DNA from: Melioribacter roseus P3M-2
GTDB taxonomy: Bacteria; Bacteroidota; Ignavibacteria; Ignavibacteriales; Melioribacteraceae
Direction of reading: 5' to 3'
DNA: 64,000 bases
Assembly (NCBI RefSeq): GCF_000279145.1
Contig: NC_018178.1
Location: 1,178,001-1,242,000, forward strand
Shown: positions 35,767 to 45,628 of the stretch, piece after piece
How positions within the stretch are numbered: position 1 is the stretch's first letter
Layout: each line of letters opens with the position of its first letter
Notes under the pieces: model-generated
What the model saw: the letters and a program-made list of their open reading frames with translations, nothing else
The model's database searches: none
Told to the model about the DNA's origin: nothing
Program-made: the position numbers and the translations under genes

Positions 35767-38598
35767 ATGAAGCCGACCCTAAGAATTTTAATTTTCCTGT
35801 TTGTCGCAGCAACGCTCTTTTCTCAGGAGGAAATCAAAGTACATGATAATGTTTATTATTTGAGCAATACTATTGTTGTTAAATTGAAAGATGCTTATGC
35901 AGACGTCAACGCATTCAAAAGAGAAACGGAAAAGAAATCAATAAAAATCGACGGGATATCAAAGGCATTCCCGCAGGGCGCAAAGGTATTGAGGAAAGGC
36001 GCCGACAGATTCGAATCGATTTACATTTTGAAAACCGGCGGCAATAAAGATCCGTACGAAGTTTCGGCAAAGTTGAATAAAATGAAAGAAGTCGAATGGG
36101 CTGAGCCAAAGTTAATCAGAAGAGTAGCCATAATTCCGAATGATTCTCTTTTGAGCGCTGGCAGGCAGTACAATATCGGTATGATTTCCGCTGAAAAAGC
36201 GTGGGATATTTCCAAAGGCGATACTTCGATAATTATTGCAATAATAGATACGGGAGTCGACTGGAATCACCCCGACCTGAAAGCAAATATATTGTTCGAT
36301 TCAAACGGCAATTTGGTTGGAACCGATTTGGGCGGATTAAACGGCAGACCGGACGACGACCCGCGCGAAGACATTCCGCCCGACGGCAGAAATTCGTATC
36401 ACGGAACTCATGTGGCTGGAATTGCATCCGCCGTCACCAACAATTCGATTGGAATAGCCGGAGTCGGGTTTAATTGCACGATAATGCCCGTAAAAGTATC
36501 GCGCAGCGACAAACGCGACGCCAGCGGTTATCCGTTTGTCTGGTACGGATTCGAAGGAATTAAATGGGCGGTCGACAACGGCGCCAAAATAATCAATTGC
36601 AGCTGGGGCGGGTACGGATATTCGCGATACGAAAAAGAAATTATCGACTATGCCATCGAAAACGGGGTAGTTATAATAGCCGCTGCCGGAAACGAAAACA
36701 GCTCGGGACTCTTTTATCCCGCCAGTTACGAAGGCGTCCTATCTGTCGGCTGGCTCGATGAAAAAGGAGAAAAAGCTACTTATGGTTCTCACTCAGGCTC
36801 CAATTTCGGCACTCAGGTCGACGTTATGGCGCCGGGCTCATTTATCTATTCCACCTGGCCGACTTATTCCGGAGCGGATTCGATTTACCGTTCCATTAGC
36901 GGCTCTTCGATGGCGTCTCCTCATGCCGCGGGCGTTGCAGGACTGGTGGCAGCCAGATTTTCGAATTATACCCCTCTTCAAATTGCCGAAAGAATAAGAG
37001 CTTCGAGCGCGCCTCTTAAAAGCAGTTTGCCGCAACATCAATATCTCCTCGGAACAGGTAGGATCGACGCGTATAATGCGGTTAAAGATACTAATCTATT
37101 TTCGATCAGAGCGACTAAAATCGACTTAGTTGAAGACGGAAACGGCAACGGACTTCTCGAGTCGGGCGAAGCCGTCGATATCAGAATCCGATTTACGAAT
37201 TATCTCGATCCGTCTCCGCAAACAACAGTTTATCTGATGTCCGACGACGACGCTATTATTCTTGAAAATAGCGAGTTTAATCTGCCTGCAATGAATACGC
37301 TGGATACCGCCGATAATTCTTCGGCTCCGTTCAGATTTGTAATCTCCGAGAATTCCCCGTTTAACCATACTGTCGATATAATGATCAAATACGAAGGCGA
37401 TTCTTACGAGGACTATCAATGGTTTTCTGTAAGAGTCAATCCTACTTATGCGACGCACGACGCCAACAAAATAGTAATGACGATCACAAGCAAAGGCGCT
37501 CTGGGTTTTAACGACTATCCGGACAATCAGGAAGGCAGGGGATTTGTCTACAAAAACGGCGATAATCTCTTGTTCGAAGGAGCTTTTATGTACGGCGCTT
37601 CTTCGACAAAAGTGATGGACGCCGCAAGGAACGATTTTTTTCAGAATGAAGATTTCAATCTGTTGGAAAAGGTTCGTATTACAACCGATGAAAATAATAA
37701 TCAAATCGGAAGAACGGCGTTTGACGATTCGGGATTCGGAGAGGGCGCTCTCGGAATTAAAACGGAGCTCACTTCTTACGGATTTTCGGACGCCCCGGAC
37801 GACAGTTATATAATTCTCGTAAATAAACTGATAAATCAGAGCGGAGCGGATATTAACGGTCTTTATGCCGGATACTTTTTCGATTGGGATATGCCCGCCG
37901 AAATACCCGATATCGATATAGTCGGTTTCGACGAAGAAGGACGTTTCGGATATGTTTATTGCGAAAACGATTCGATCCTCGACACGTATGTCGGCATTGG
38001 TCTGCTGCACGATGAAAGCAAACTCGGATTTTATCCGATTGAAAATTCAGCAGACACCGGCGCCGTAATGCTCTTTGACGAAAACGGATTTACAAAAGAA
38101 GAAAAATGGAGCGCTCTGACAGGCGGAGTTATTACAAAGCAGATTGGACCGGCGGACGTTTCGATGGTTGTTTCGTCCGGACCGCATGACTTGATTGACG
38201 GCGGCGAAGTTAAAATACCTTTTGTAATTGCAGCGGGCGATAATCTCGAAGAGCTGCGCGCGTCTATTCAAGCCGCGCGAAATAAATACAGTCAATTGAT
38301 TACGGATGTGCGTGAAAATTCAATTTCGTTTACTTACAACCTCTCTCAAAACTATCCCAATCCGTTTAATCCCTCGACGGTTATAAGATATGAAATACCC
38401 GAACGGCAATTCGTTACAATAAAAGTTTACGATTTGCTCGGCAGGGAAGTGGCGGCGCTTGTAAACGAAGCGAAAGATGCGGGAAGCTACAGTCTGGAAT
38501 TCTCTGCGGATAAATATAAACTTTCAAGCGGAATTTACTTCTATGCTTTGAAAGCGGGAAATAATTTTATCGTTAAGAAAATGATATTTGCCAAGTAA
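35767..38598 (+). CDS. Secreted subtilisin-like serine peptidase with type IX sorting tail
   Basis: The 943-residue protein has a signal peptide (MKPTLRILIFLFVAATLFSQ), an I9-like inhibitor prodomain (about 25-115) and an S8 peptidase domain. Its triad is Asp161 (IIAIIDTGVDWNHPD), His212 (YHGTHVAGIAS) and Ser381 (SGSSMASPHAAG). The middle 445-845 region is a beta-rich extension of unknown role. The C terminus is a type IX secretion signal (NYPNPFNPSTVIRYEIP to IVKKMIFAK), so the protein should be exported through the outer membrane and anchored or released. A bidirectional terminator follows. It is convergent with the S46 peptidase gene. Confidence 0.94.
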   Translation: MKPTLRILIFLFVAATLFSQEEIKVHDNVYYLSNTIVVKLKDAYADVNAFKRETEKKSIKIDGISKAFPQGAKVLRKGADRFESIYILKTGGNKDPYEVSAKLNKMKEVEWAEPKLIRRVAIIPNDSLLSAGRQYNIGMISAEKAWDISKGDTSIIIAIIDTGVDWNHPDLKANILFDSNGNLVGTDLGGLNGRPDDDPREDIPPDGRNSYHGTHVAGIASAVTNNSIGIAGVGFNCTIMPVKVSRSDKRDASGYPFVWYGFEGIKWAVDNGAKIINCSWGGYGYSRYEKEIIDYAIENGVVIIAAAGNENSSGLFYPASYEGVLSVGWLDEKGEKATYGSHSGSNFGTQVDVMAPGSFIYSTWPTYSGADSIYRSISGSSMASPHAAGVAGLVAARFSNYTPLQIAERIRASSAPLKSSLPQHQYLLGTGRIDAYNAVKDTNLFSIRATKIDLVEDGNGNGLLESGEAVDIRIRFTNYLDPSPQTTVYLMSDDDAIILENSEFNLPAMNTLDTADNSSAPFRFVISENSPFNHTVDIMIKYEGDSYEDYQWFSVRVNPTYATHDANKIVMTITSKGALGFNDYPDNQEGRGFVYKNGDNLLFEGAFMYGASSTKVMDAARNDFFQNEDFNLLEKVRITTDENNNQIGRTAFDDSGFGEGALGIKTELTSYGFSDAPDDSYIILVNKLINQSGADINGLYAGYFFDWDMPAEIPDIDIVGFDEEGRFGYVYCENDSILDTYVGIGLLHDESKLGFYPIENSADTGAVMLFDENGFTKEEKWSALTGGVITKQIGPADVSMVVSSGPHDLIDGGEVKIPFVIAAGDNLEELRASIQAARNKYSQLITDVRENSISFTYNLSQNYPNPFNPSTVIRYEIPERQFVTIKVYDLLGREVAALVNEAKDAGSYSLEFSADKYKLSSGIYFYALKAGNNFIVKKMIFAK

Positions 38599-38606
38599 TA
38601 AAAAAA

Positions 38607-38623
38607 GCGGGCGTCGAGCCCGC
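38607..38623. terminator. Bidirectional intrinsic terminator
   Basis: GCGGGC and GCCCGC flank GTCGA, with A-run before and T-run after. It lies between the stop codons of the convergent S8 and S46 peptidase genes and can serve both. Confidence 0.9.
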
Positions 38624-38629
38624 CTTTTT

Positions 38630-40723
38630 TTATTTAATTACCTCTTCGATTACTCGTTCGGCATTGTCTACATATTTAGCTATCCATAAAATATAACGAA
38701 TATCGACGCCGATGGAACGGCTGTAAGAATCGTTCCACGCATAATCGTTAATTGTGGCTTCGAAACAACGGTCGAAATTCAGTCCTATTAATTCTCCGTC
38801 GGCATTCATAACGGGACTGCCGGAATTGCCTCCGGTTGTGTCGGTATTGTATAAAATTGCCACCGGAACTCCGCCGACATAGGCATCGAAGAATTCTCCG
38901 AAATTCTTTTTGTCGTAAGCGGTTCTAAGATTGTCCGGCACTGCATATTCGTTGCCCAGGTAACTTTTTTCGATAACGCCTTCAAGGGTTGTTACCGGTT
39001 TGTAATAAACCGCGTCTCTCGGTTCGTATCCTTTTATATTGCCGTATGTCATTCTCAATGTGCCGTTGGCGTCGGGAATAAACGACCTGCCTTCGTAAAG
39101 TTTTCTTATTTCAATGTATTGAGGCAGAAGCATATTCAGTTTTCCGTCGACGTAAGCTGATATTTCATTAAGTTCGTTTTTTTGTTTTTTCAACGCAGCC
39201 GCGAAAGTCAGCAGCAAATCGTCTTCCGGTTTAATTTCGGAATAGTTTATTTCGCCGTTAATCAATTTGTCAGGCGTCTCTTCTTTTAGAAATTCCGATT
39301 CGAATAATTTGTTTAAAAAAGTTTCGGTATCCGTATCCTTAACAACATTCGTTACCGCGTCGACCGACGAGAGTTCCGAAAAATTGAGCGCGTCGTCCAG
39401 CATTTTCTTCAAAAAAACTTTTTCGAAAGGCAGATCGATACGTTGATATATTTTGTTAATATCGTTCGAAGGCTTGCCTTCGATTTGATTTAAAACTGCA
39501 TCGGCATAATTAATTACATTCGAAAAACGATAGAGTCTGTTCAACCACATCGAAGGACGGATGTTGTCGAATAATTTGTTGTAAACGCTCTCGAGTTCGT
39601 CAAAGAGACTGCCGTACTTTTCTTCGAGTTCGGGATCGCTATCGATGAAATCTTTCAGTTTTCTGTCTTCTTCGTATTCTTTTTTCAGGAGTTCGAGTTT
39701 ACGAATGCCCAGCATTTTGCCGCGGTAATTTTTCATGGCATTGGAAAGACCTTTTATGAAAGGAGCGTATTTCAATTCGAGAGCTTTATCGTTCTCGCTC
39801 AGATTTTCGAGAGCGTCGATCATGTTCGAATAGAGCTGTTCGTTATAAGGCAGAAAGTAATTTTGCTGGTAATCCAGAAACCATGCCGGATAGTTGCGAT
39901 ACGTTCTTCCCGGGTATCCGAGAATAAATACGAAGTCGTTTTCTTTTACTCCGTTAGGATTGATTTTCAAAAATTTCTGCGGATGGTAGGGCACATTGCT
40001 TTGAGAATATTCGGCAGAAGAACCATCGGGCGCAACGTATGCTCGCAAAAACGAAAAGTCGCCTGTATGACGCGGCCACATCCAGTTGTCGGTTTCGCCG
40101 CCGAATTCTCCTATTGAACGCGGAGGAACGTAGACGAGTCGCACGTCTTTGATAATTTTGTATTTGAAAAGGATATAAGTTTTGCCGGGAAACATTTCGG
40201 ATACTTCCGCATCGACGGCGTTGGCTTCGTCTTTTTCGCGGGCGGCAATTTCGTTCATCCGTTTTTCGATTAAACGGCTCCTTTCGACAAAGTCGGATAT
40301 TTCGTCGAGACCCGCCAGAACTTCGTCGCTAACGTCTTTGTAAGATTCGGTAATCCTGACCGTATAGCCGGCGGCGGGAATTTCGTCTTTAATGTCGGCG
40401 GCATAAAAACCGTTTTCGAGATAGTTGTTTTCGGGCGTGCTGGCGCGACTGACGGCTCCGAATGCGCAGTGATGATTAGTAAGTATAAGTCCGTTTTCCG
40501 AGACGAACGAACCGGTGCAACCGCCTATGTTGACAATCGCATTTATCAAACTGATTCCGTCGGGATTATAAATATCGCTCAAACTCAGATTAAAGCCGAG
40601 TTTCTTTAAATCGAGTTTTTTCAATTCGCTTAAAGGATACATTCCCTCGCCGGGAACGCCTTTGACGATAATGTTTAATATCATTAACGAAACTATTATG
40701 AGAGAGTAGCGTATTCTTTTCAT
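38630..40723 (-). CDS. S46-family dipeptidyl-peptidase (DPP7/DPP11 type)
   Basis: The 697-residue protein starts with a signal peptide and EGMYPLSEL. The S46 triad is visible: His in ILTNHHCAFGAV (about 88), Asp in the middle domain, and Ser in TTGGNSGSPVMNADGELIG (about 635). The GETDNWMWPRHTGDFSF block is also characteristic. These enzymes remove dipeptides from N termini in the periplasm of asaccharolytic or peptide-using bacteria. Whether it prefers acidic (DPP11) or hydrophobic (DPP7) residues depends on one position near the active-site Ser that I do not assign. Upstream are the repeats at 40808. Confidence 0.94.
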   Translation of the reverse strand: MKRIRYSLIIVSLMILNIIVKGVPGEGMYPLSELKKLDLKKLGFNLSLSDIYNPDGISLINAIVNIGGCTGSFVSENGLILTNHHCAFGAVSRASTPENNYLENGFYAADIKDEIPAAGYTVRITESYKDVSDEVLAGLDEISDFVERSRLIEKRMNEIAAREKDEANAVDAEVSEMFPGKTYILFKYKIIKDVRLVYVPPRSIGEFGGETDNWMWPRHTGDFSFLRAYVAPDGSSAEYSQSNVPYHPQKFLKINPNGVKENDFVFILGYPGRTYRNYPAWFLDYQQNYFLPYNEQLYSNMIDALENLSENDKALELKYAPFIKGLSNAMKNYRGKMLGIRKLELLKKEYEEDRKLKDFIDSDPELEEKYGSLFDELESVYNKLFDNIRPSMWLNRLYRFSNVINYADAVLNQIEGKPSNDINKIYQRIDLPFEKVFLKKMLDDALNFSELSSVDAVTNVVKDTDTETFLNKLFESEFLKEETPDKLINGEINYSEIKPEDDLLLTFAAALKKQKNELNEISAYVDGKLNMLLPQYIEIRKLYEGRSFIPDANGTLRMTYGNIKGYEPRDAVYYKPVTTLEGVIEKSYLGNEYAVPDNLRTAYDKKNFGEFFDAYVGGVPVAILYNTDTTGGNSGSPVMNADGELIGLNFDRCFEATINDYAWNDSYSRSIGVDIRYILWIAKYVDNAERVIEEVIK

Positions 40724-40807
40724 TACAGCTCCTGAATTATTTATTTTAATAACTAATATAAAAAACGGAGAATTCCGATGCCCGGAAAGAAAGGAGAAGA
40801 TTATGGA

Positions 40808-41390
40808 CTAACCGGTTGCTTCGATACGTCCTTCGGACTACTCAGCAACCTTGCTTCTTTTTGAAATTTACGCTCGTTCAAAACTACTAAGCCGCTTTGC
40901 ATTTAAACCGAGCGTTGAGTAGCCCGATTTATCGGGCGTACCGAAACGCGGGAAGTATCAATTGAGACATAATTTTGAGAAATAAAACTTAGAATCTTCG
41001 TTTTTTCAGAAGTAATTTAAACCGGCTTGATTTCCATTCTTCGCTCCGCTCAAAACTACTCAGCAACCTTGCTTCTTTTGAAATTTACGCTCACTTAAAA
41101 CTACTCAGCAACCTTGCTTAAAAACCGAGCGTTGAGTAGCCCGATTTATCGGGCGTATCGAAACGCGGGAAGTATCAATTGAGACATAATTTTGAGAAAT
41201 AAAACTTAGAATTTTCGTTTTTTCAGAAGTAATTTAAACCGGCTTGATTTTCATTCTTCACCTCACTCACAACTACTCAGCAACCTTGCTTGTTTTGAAA
41301 TTTATGCTTGCACAAAACTACTAAGCAACCTTGCATTTAAACCGAGCGTTGAGTAGCCCGATTCCTCGGGCGTACCGAAACGCGAAACGC
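40808..41390. repeat. REP/REPIN-like repeat array, tandem units of 217 bp
   Basis: The array holds no gene. Left end: CTAACCGGTTGCTTCGATACG, hairpin GTCC-TTC-GGAC (40828-40838) and CTAC (reverse complement of GTAG). The opposite orientation, GTAG (40919-40922) followed by CCCGATTTATCGGG (40923-40936), lies at the other side of each unit. A GTAG followed by a hairpin is the hallmark of REP elements, and two in opposite orientation form a REPIN. The spacer (AATTGAGACATAA... AACCGGCTTGATT) repeats with a period of 217 bases (ACCGGCTTGA at 41021 and 41238). At least three partial units are present. Confidence 0.8.
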
Positions 41391-41404
41391 GGGGGTATTA
41401 AAAG

Positions 41405-41701
41405 TTATCCCTTCTTTCTAAACACTTTTTTGGCAAGTTGAGGCAGCAATTCGGGACAGCCGTTAATTAGAGCTTCTTTCTTTTGTCTGCGCCAGCCCTG
41501 TACTTGTTTTTCGCGATAATATGCCTTGTCAATTCGGTCATACTCCTCGTAATAGATTAATTCAACGGGTTGCCTGCTCTTTGTATACTTTGCTCCAATT
41601 TGATGTTGATGTTCCCAAAGTCTGCGTTCGATATCTTTTGTGCTTCCCGTATAATAACTGCCGTCAGAGCATTTTAATATGTACATATACCCTTTTGACA
41701 T
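41405..41701 (-). CDS. GIY-YIG nuclease-domain protein (UPF0213-like)
   Basis: The 98-residue protein is almost entirely one GIY-YIG domain. The start MSKGYMYILKCSDGSYYTGST gives the YxY...YTG variant of the motif, and ERRLWEHQHQIGAKYTKSRQPVELIYYEE follows with the catalytic Arg; the Glu lies in the last part. Small GIY-YIG proteins of this size are common in these genomes; their substrate is mostly unknown. The gene ends 15 bases from the REP array. Whether the enzyme has any role in repeat spread is an open question. Confidence 0.9.
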   Translation of the reverse strand: MSKGYMYILKCSDGSYYTGSTKDIERRLWEHQHQIGAKYTKSRQPVELIYYEEYDRIDKAYYREKQVQGWRRQKKEALINGCPELLPQLAKKVFRKKG

Positions 41702-41925
41702 CTCGTCGGAATTTTAATTCCAATCGTGGAGAAAGCGCGATTATAGGAAAGATTTTCATTTACCGTCGATAAAATACATAAATTATCTCATTTACATATC
41801 GACGATTTTTGTTATCTTAAACCATAAAGATTATTATTGGAAGAAAAGTCGAGTCTTTAATTTAAGCGTGCAGGGCAAAACAAGACAATGCGTTTAACGA
41901 TTTACAATAAATCATAGCATTTACA

Positions 41926-44900
41926 ATGGAAAACGCAAAGCTATCTCTTATCAGGGATTATTTAACTAAAATCAAATCGGCTAATAAAGAACTGACAAAA
42001 AAAGAAGCATTTAAAGATTTGTTAAATAGGCTATATGCAAGCGACCAAACAATTCTCGAGTTAATTGACAAAATAACGCTCGGAGCCGAAAAAACGATTG
42101 TAAATATTCCAAGAAAAGACAAGCTGCACAAAGGAAGCGCAGACACGCTTTATAATCATATAATTATCGAATTTGAAAACGACCTAAAGAAAACTCTCAA
42201 TCATGCAAAGGAGCAATTAGCCGGTTATCTTCTGGGACAATTAAGAGCAGGCGAAGGTTATAATTTTACTTTAATCGCCTCGGATTTTATAAACTGGAAG
42301 GTTTTTGCGCCGGACGTAAACTGCCTTGAGAAGATCGAATCGCTTAAGGAACACGAACTAATACTGAATGAAGTGCGGAGCGCTTCGTTTGCGCTGAACG
42401 AACGAAACGCAGAAGAATTTTATTATTGGATTGACCGCTTTCTATTCAAAGAAGAAAAACAAAAAGCGACTCTAAAAAGAATCGAAGAAGCTTTCGGCTA
42501 CCAAAGCAATATTTTTATCGAATCGTTCCGCGAATTGTATAAGTGGTTTAACGAAGCAAAGAAATTCGGCGAAGTTCAGGTTTCTTACGAACAGTGGAGT
42601 AAATTTTTGAGCATTGCCTACGGTTCTTTCGAAGCCAGAGATAATATCTTTCTTATTCATACTTATCTCAGTATTTTTTCTAAAATGTTGGCATATAGCG
42701 TTTTATCCAACGACGACTATATAGACGACAACGAAATGAGAGCCATACTTGACGGAACGATTTTTCATAGATATAACATACGCAATTTTGTCGATAACGA
42801 TTTTTTTCACTGGGTTAATACAGAACGAAGCTATAACAATTTGAAAAAAGTGTTCAGATTGATTGCCCAGGAAATATCCAATTTCGATTTTACCGACGTA
42901 GACGAGGATATTCTCAAAGGCGTTTATCAGGAATTGATCGACATTGACACAAGACATGCGCTCGGAGAGTACTACACTCCGGATTGGCTTTGCGAAAGAA
43001 TTGTAAACGAGTTTTCATTTACAAAAAAAGATAAAATACTCGACCCCGCTTGCGGAAGCGGGTCTTTTTTGAGAGCGGCTATCCACCGAATAAAAAACCT
43101 AAATCCCGATATTACCATAGAAGAAATAAACGAACGGATTTATGGAATCGATATTCACCCGCTCAGCGTTCAAATAGCCAAAACAACTTTATTGCTTGCG
43201 CTCGGTAAGGATATTAAAAACGCCAGAAAACCGATTTATTTAAATGTAATTCTTGCCAACACGCTCCTTGCGCCCGAAGGAGTGGAAAATCTTTTCGGCA
43301 ACGAATTTCTATTGAATATCGACAAAGATAAATATTTGTTAACCACACAGATACTCGAAGACGTTAAAATGTTTGACGAGGCGCTCGCCATTTGCGACGA
43401 CCTGGCCGAACAAACTATGGGCAAAAAGAATGAATCGGAAGAAGTCTTTGAAAAGATTTTCAGAAGACATTTTGTTGAAAGAATGGGAAATAAATCGGGC
43501 GCAAACAAACAAATTATTCAAAGCTTTTATAAAATTTATACCGGATTGAAATCCGTTAAAGAAAAAGGGAGAGACAGCATCTGGAGGTTTATCGTTCAAA
43601 ATCTGTATAAACCGTACTTCCTTGCGGGCAAATTCGATTATGTAATCGGCAATCCTCCATGGTTTACTTATAGTTCGATAAGAAATGAGGAATATCAAAA
43701 TATTTTAAATTCTTTAGCGGAAAAACTCCTTGTTAAACCTAAAAAGGTGGCAAATTTTCCTCACCTTGAAATAGCCGCAATTTTCTTTGCATACTGCAGC
43801 AGTTATTTTCTCAATAACGAAGGTAAAATTGCTTTTGTTCTGCCCAGAAGCTTTTTCAGCGCCGATCATCACGAAAATATACGCAGCGGAAAAGCCGCGG
43901 GTTTCAAAATCTATAGTGTTTGGGATTTAAAGGACGTTTGTCCGCTTTTCAGAATTCCAAGCTGCGTCTTCTTTGCCGAAAAGAAAAATAAAAGAGAGAA
44001 AGTTACCGTTGTTAACGGAAAAATAATCGAAGGTAATCTCCCCGACAACAACAGCAATCTTTTGACGGCAAGGGATTATATTAAAGAAACTATTGTAAAA
44101 TGGCGCTACGTAAAACAAGGAAAAGCTTCCGCATTTTCAACGCGCAAATCTAAATCCAACGATAAAGAAAATCCGTACAAAAAATTATTCAAACAAGGAG
44201 CCACGATTGTGCCGAGATGTTTCTACTTTGTCGATCTGGATCAGGAAACGCCCGATGATTTTCGCGACAGGATATTGAATATTAAAACTTCGGAAGCAAT
44301 CAAAAACGACGCAAAAAAACCGTGGAAAGGACTCGAGTTTAAAGGAAAAATCGAAAGCCGGTTCCTTTTCAGAACCGCCCTAGCTAAAAGTATTCTTCCT
44401 TTTGCCCTTTATAATCCCGATTTAATAGTTCTGCCGGCTATAATTACAATTAATGAAAAAAACGAAAAAGAGATAAAGCTTCTATCCTCCGACGAATTAA
44501 GACAGGAAGGCTATCTAAATGCGTCGAAGTGGTTTAGGAATACTGAAAACATTTGGGATATTTATAAAACAGAAAAATCAAAAAATATGACCTCGAACAA
44601 CAGGTTAAATTTTCAGAGGGGATTAACCGAACAAAATCTTAATGCGCAATATTTGGTATTATATAATTCATCGGCAAAGGATGCAAATGCAACGATAGTT
44701 GATAGAGAAAAATTGGATTTAACTTTTGTTGTTGAGAGCAAGGGTTACTGGCTTTCTACTGAAAACAAGAATGAAGCTTACTATTTGACGGCAATCTTAA
44801 ATTCTAAAATACCAAACGATTTAATGAAAGATTTTCAAACAAGAGGTTTGTTCGGCGTAAGAGATGTACACAAAAAAATTCTGGATATATATTTTCCGAG

Positions 44901-45105
44901 ATTTTATGAAAACGAAGAGACGCATATGAGACTTGCTCAATTGAGTGAGATTGCGCATAAAAAAGCGGAAAACTATCTTCTCGAAAATCCGCCTCAAAAT
45001 CAACTGACGGCTACGCGTCTCGGCAGACTTCGTCTTGAAATAAAAAAGCATCTTTCATCAGAAATGAAGGAAATTGATAAGCTTGTGAAGAAGATTGTGG
45101 GCTAA
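41926..45105 (+). CDS. Type IIG-like restriction-modification protein (N6-adenine methyltransferase)
   Basis: This 1059-residue protein has an Eco57I-like layout. The N terminus (about 70-100) carries TLYNHIIIEFENDLKKTLNHAKEQL, a PD-(D/E)XK-like core, where the usual ExK is EFEN. The methyltransferase centre has motif X/I region ALGEYYTPDWLCERIV and LDPACGSGSFLRAAIH (about 371), IYGIDIHPLSVQIAKTTLL, and motif IV GNPPWFTY (about 575). The C-terminal 300 residues are probably the specificity domain. It methylates adenine and may also cut DNA. No separate S or R gene is nearby. Repeats flank the gene, and its stop codon lies in the right-hand repeat. Confidence 0.88.
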   Translation: MENAKLSLIRDYLTKIKSANKELTKKEAFKDLLNRLYASDQTILELIDKITLGAEKTIVNIPRKDKLHKGSADTLYNHIIIEFENDLKKTLNHAKEQLAGYLLGQLRAGEGYNFTLIASDFINWKVFAPDVNCLEKIESLKEHELILNEVRSASFALNERNAEEFYYWIDRFLFKEEKQKATLKRIEEAFGYQSNIFIESFRELYKWFNEAKKFGEVQVSYEQWSKFLSIAYGSFEARDNIFLIHTYLSIFSKMLAYSVLSNDDYIDDNEMRAILDGTIFHRYNIRNFVDNDFFHWVNTERSYNNLKKVFRLIAQEISNFDFTDVDEDILKGVYQELIDIDTRHALGEYYTPDWLCERIVNEFSFTKKDKILDPACGSGSFLRAAIHRIKNLNPDITIEEINERIYGIDIHPLSVQIAKTTLLLALGKDIKNARKPIYLNVILANTLLAPEGVENLFGNEFLLNIDKDKYLLTTQILEDVKMFDEALAICDDLAEQTMGKKNESEEVFEKIFRRHFVERMGNKSGANKQIIQSFYKIYTGLKSVKEKGRDSIWRFIVQNLYKPYFLAGKFDYVIGNPPWFTYSSIRNEEYQNILNSLAEKLLVKPKKVANFPHLEIAAIFFAYCSSYFLNNEGKIAFVLPRSFFSADHHENIRSGKAAGFKIYSVWDLKDVCPLFRIPSCVFFAEKKNKREKVTVVNGKIIEGNLPDNNSNLLTARDYIKETIVKWRYVKQGKASAFSTRKSKSNDKENPYKKLFKQGATIVPRCFYFVDLDQETPDDFRDRILNIKTSEAIKNDAKKPWKGLEFKGKIESRFLFRTALAKSILPFALYNPDLIVLPAIITINEKNEKEIKLLSSDELRQEGYLNASKWFRNTENIWDIYKTEKSKNMTSNNRLNFQRGLTEQNLNAQYLVLYNSSAKDANATIVDREKLDLTFVVESKGYWLSTENKNEAYYLTAILNSKIPNDLMKDFQTRGLFGVRDVHKKILDIYFPRFYENEETHMRLAQLSEIAHKKAENYLLENPPQNQLTATRLGRLRLEIKKHLSSEMKEIDKLVKKIVG

Positions 45106-45460
45106 CCGGTTGCTTCGATACGTCCTTCGGACTACTCAGCAACCTTGCTTCATTTTGAGTTCTTCACTTCGCTCAAAACTACTCAGCATCCTTGCTTCGT
45201 TTTGAAATTTACGCTCGCTTAAAACTACTCAGCAACCTTGCTTTAAAACCGAGCGTTGAGTAGCCCGATTCATCGGGCGTACCGTAATGTGGCAAGAATA
45301 AATTGAGACATAATTCTGAGAAATAAAACTTAGAATCTTCGTTTTTTCAGAAGTAATTTAAACCGGCTTGATTTCCATTCTTCGCTCCGCTCAAAACTAC
45401 TCAGCAACCTTGTTTATTTAAACCGAGTGTTCTGTTGTTAGATTTATAGAACGTATCATA
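45102..45460. repeat. REP/REPIN-like repeat, second copy
   Basis: The same start CTAACCGGTTGCTTCGATACG and hairpin-CTAC occur as at 40808, then the same spacer ending in AACCGGCTTGATTTCC and a degenerate right part. The stop codon TAA (45103-45105) of the methyltransferase gene is the TAA inside CTAACCGG. The orientation is the same as in the first array, so the two copies bracket the GIY-YIG and methyltransferase genes as direct repeats. Confidence 0.8.
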
Positions 45461-45628
45461 ATGAAGAGTCTTTATCAGAAAAAAATTTTGAATTAACAAC
45501 TATTCTAAGCTTTTAGCTTATAAAAATTCGCCTGCGATTTCTTAGACACAATAATCATACTTAGCCCCAAATCATCAAACAAGTTTCGTTTTAAACATAA
45601 GAAAGATAAACAAAGCCGTCCGTTTATT

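Noticed and set aside
37126-38010. Minus-strand frame of 294 residues inside the S8 peptidase gene
   Set aside because: It is antisense to a clear secreted protease with full motifs, and its composition is that of a reverse-frame artefact.
40808-41390. Possible CRISPR array
   Set aside because: The repeat period is 217 bases, the spacers themselves are repeated between units, and no cas genes are near. The GTAG-hairpin structure fits REP elements better.
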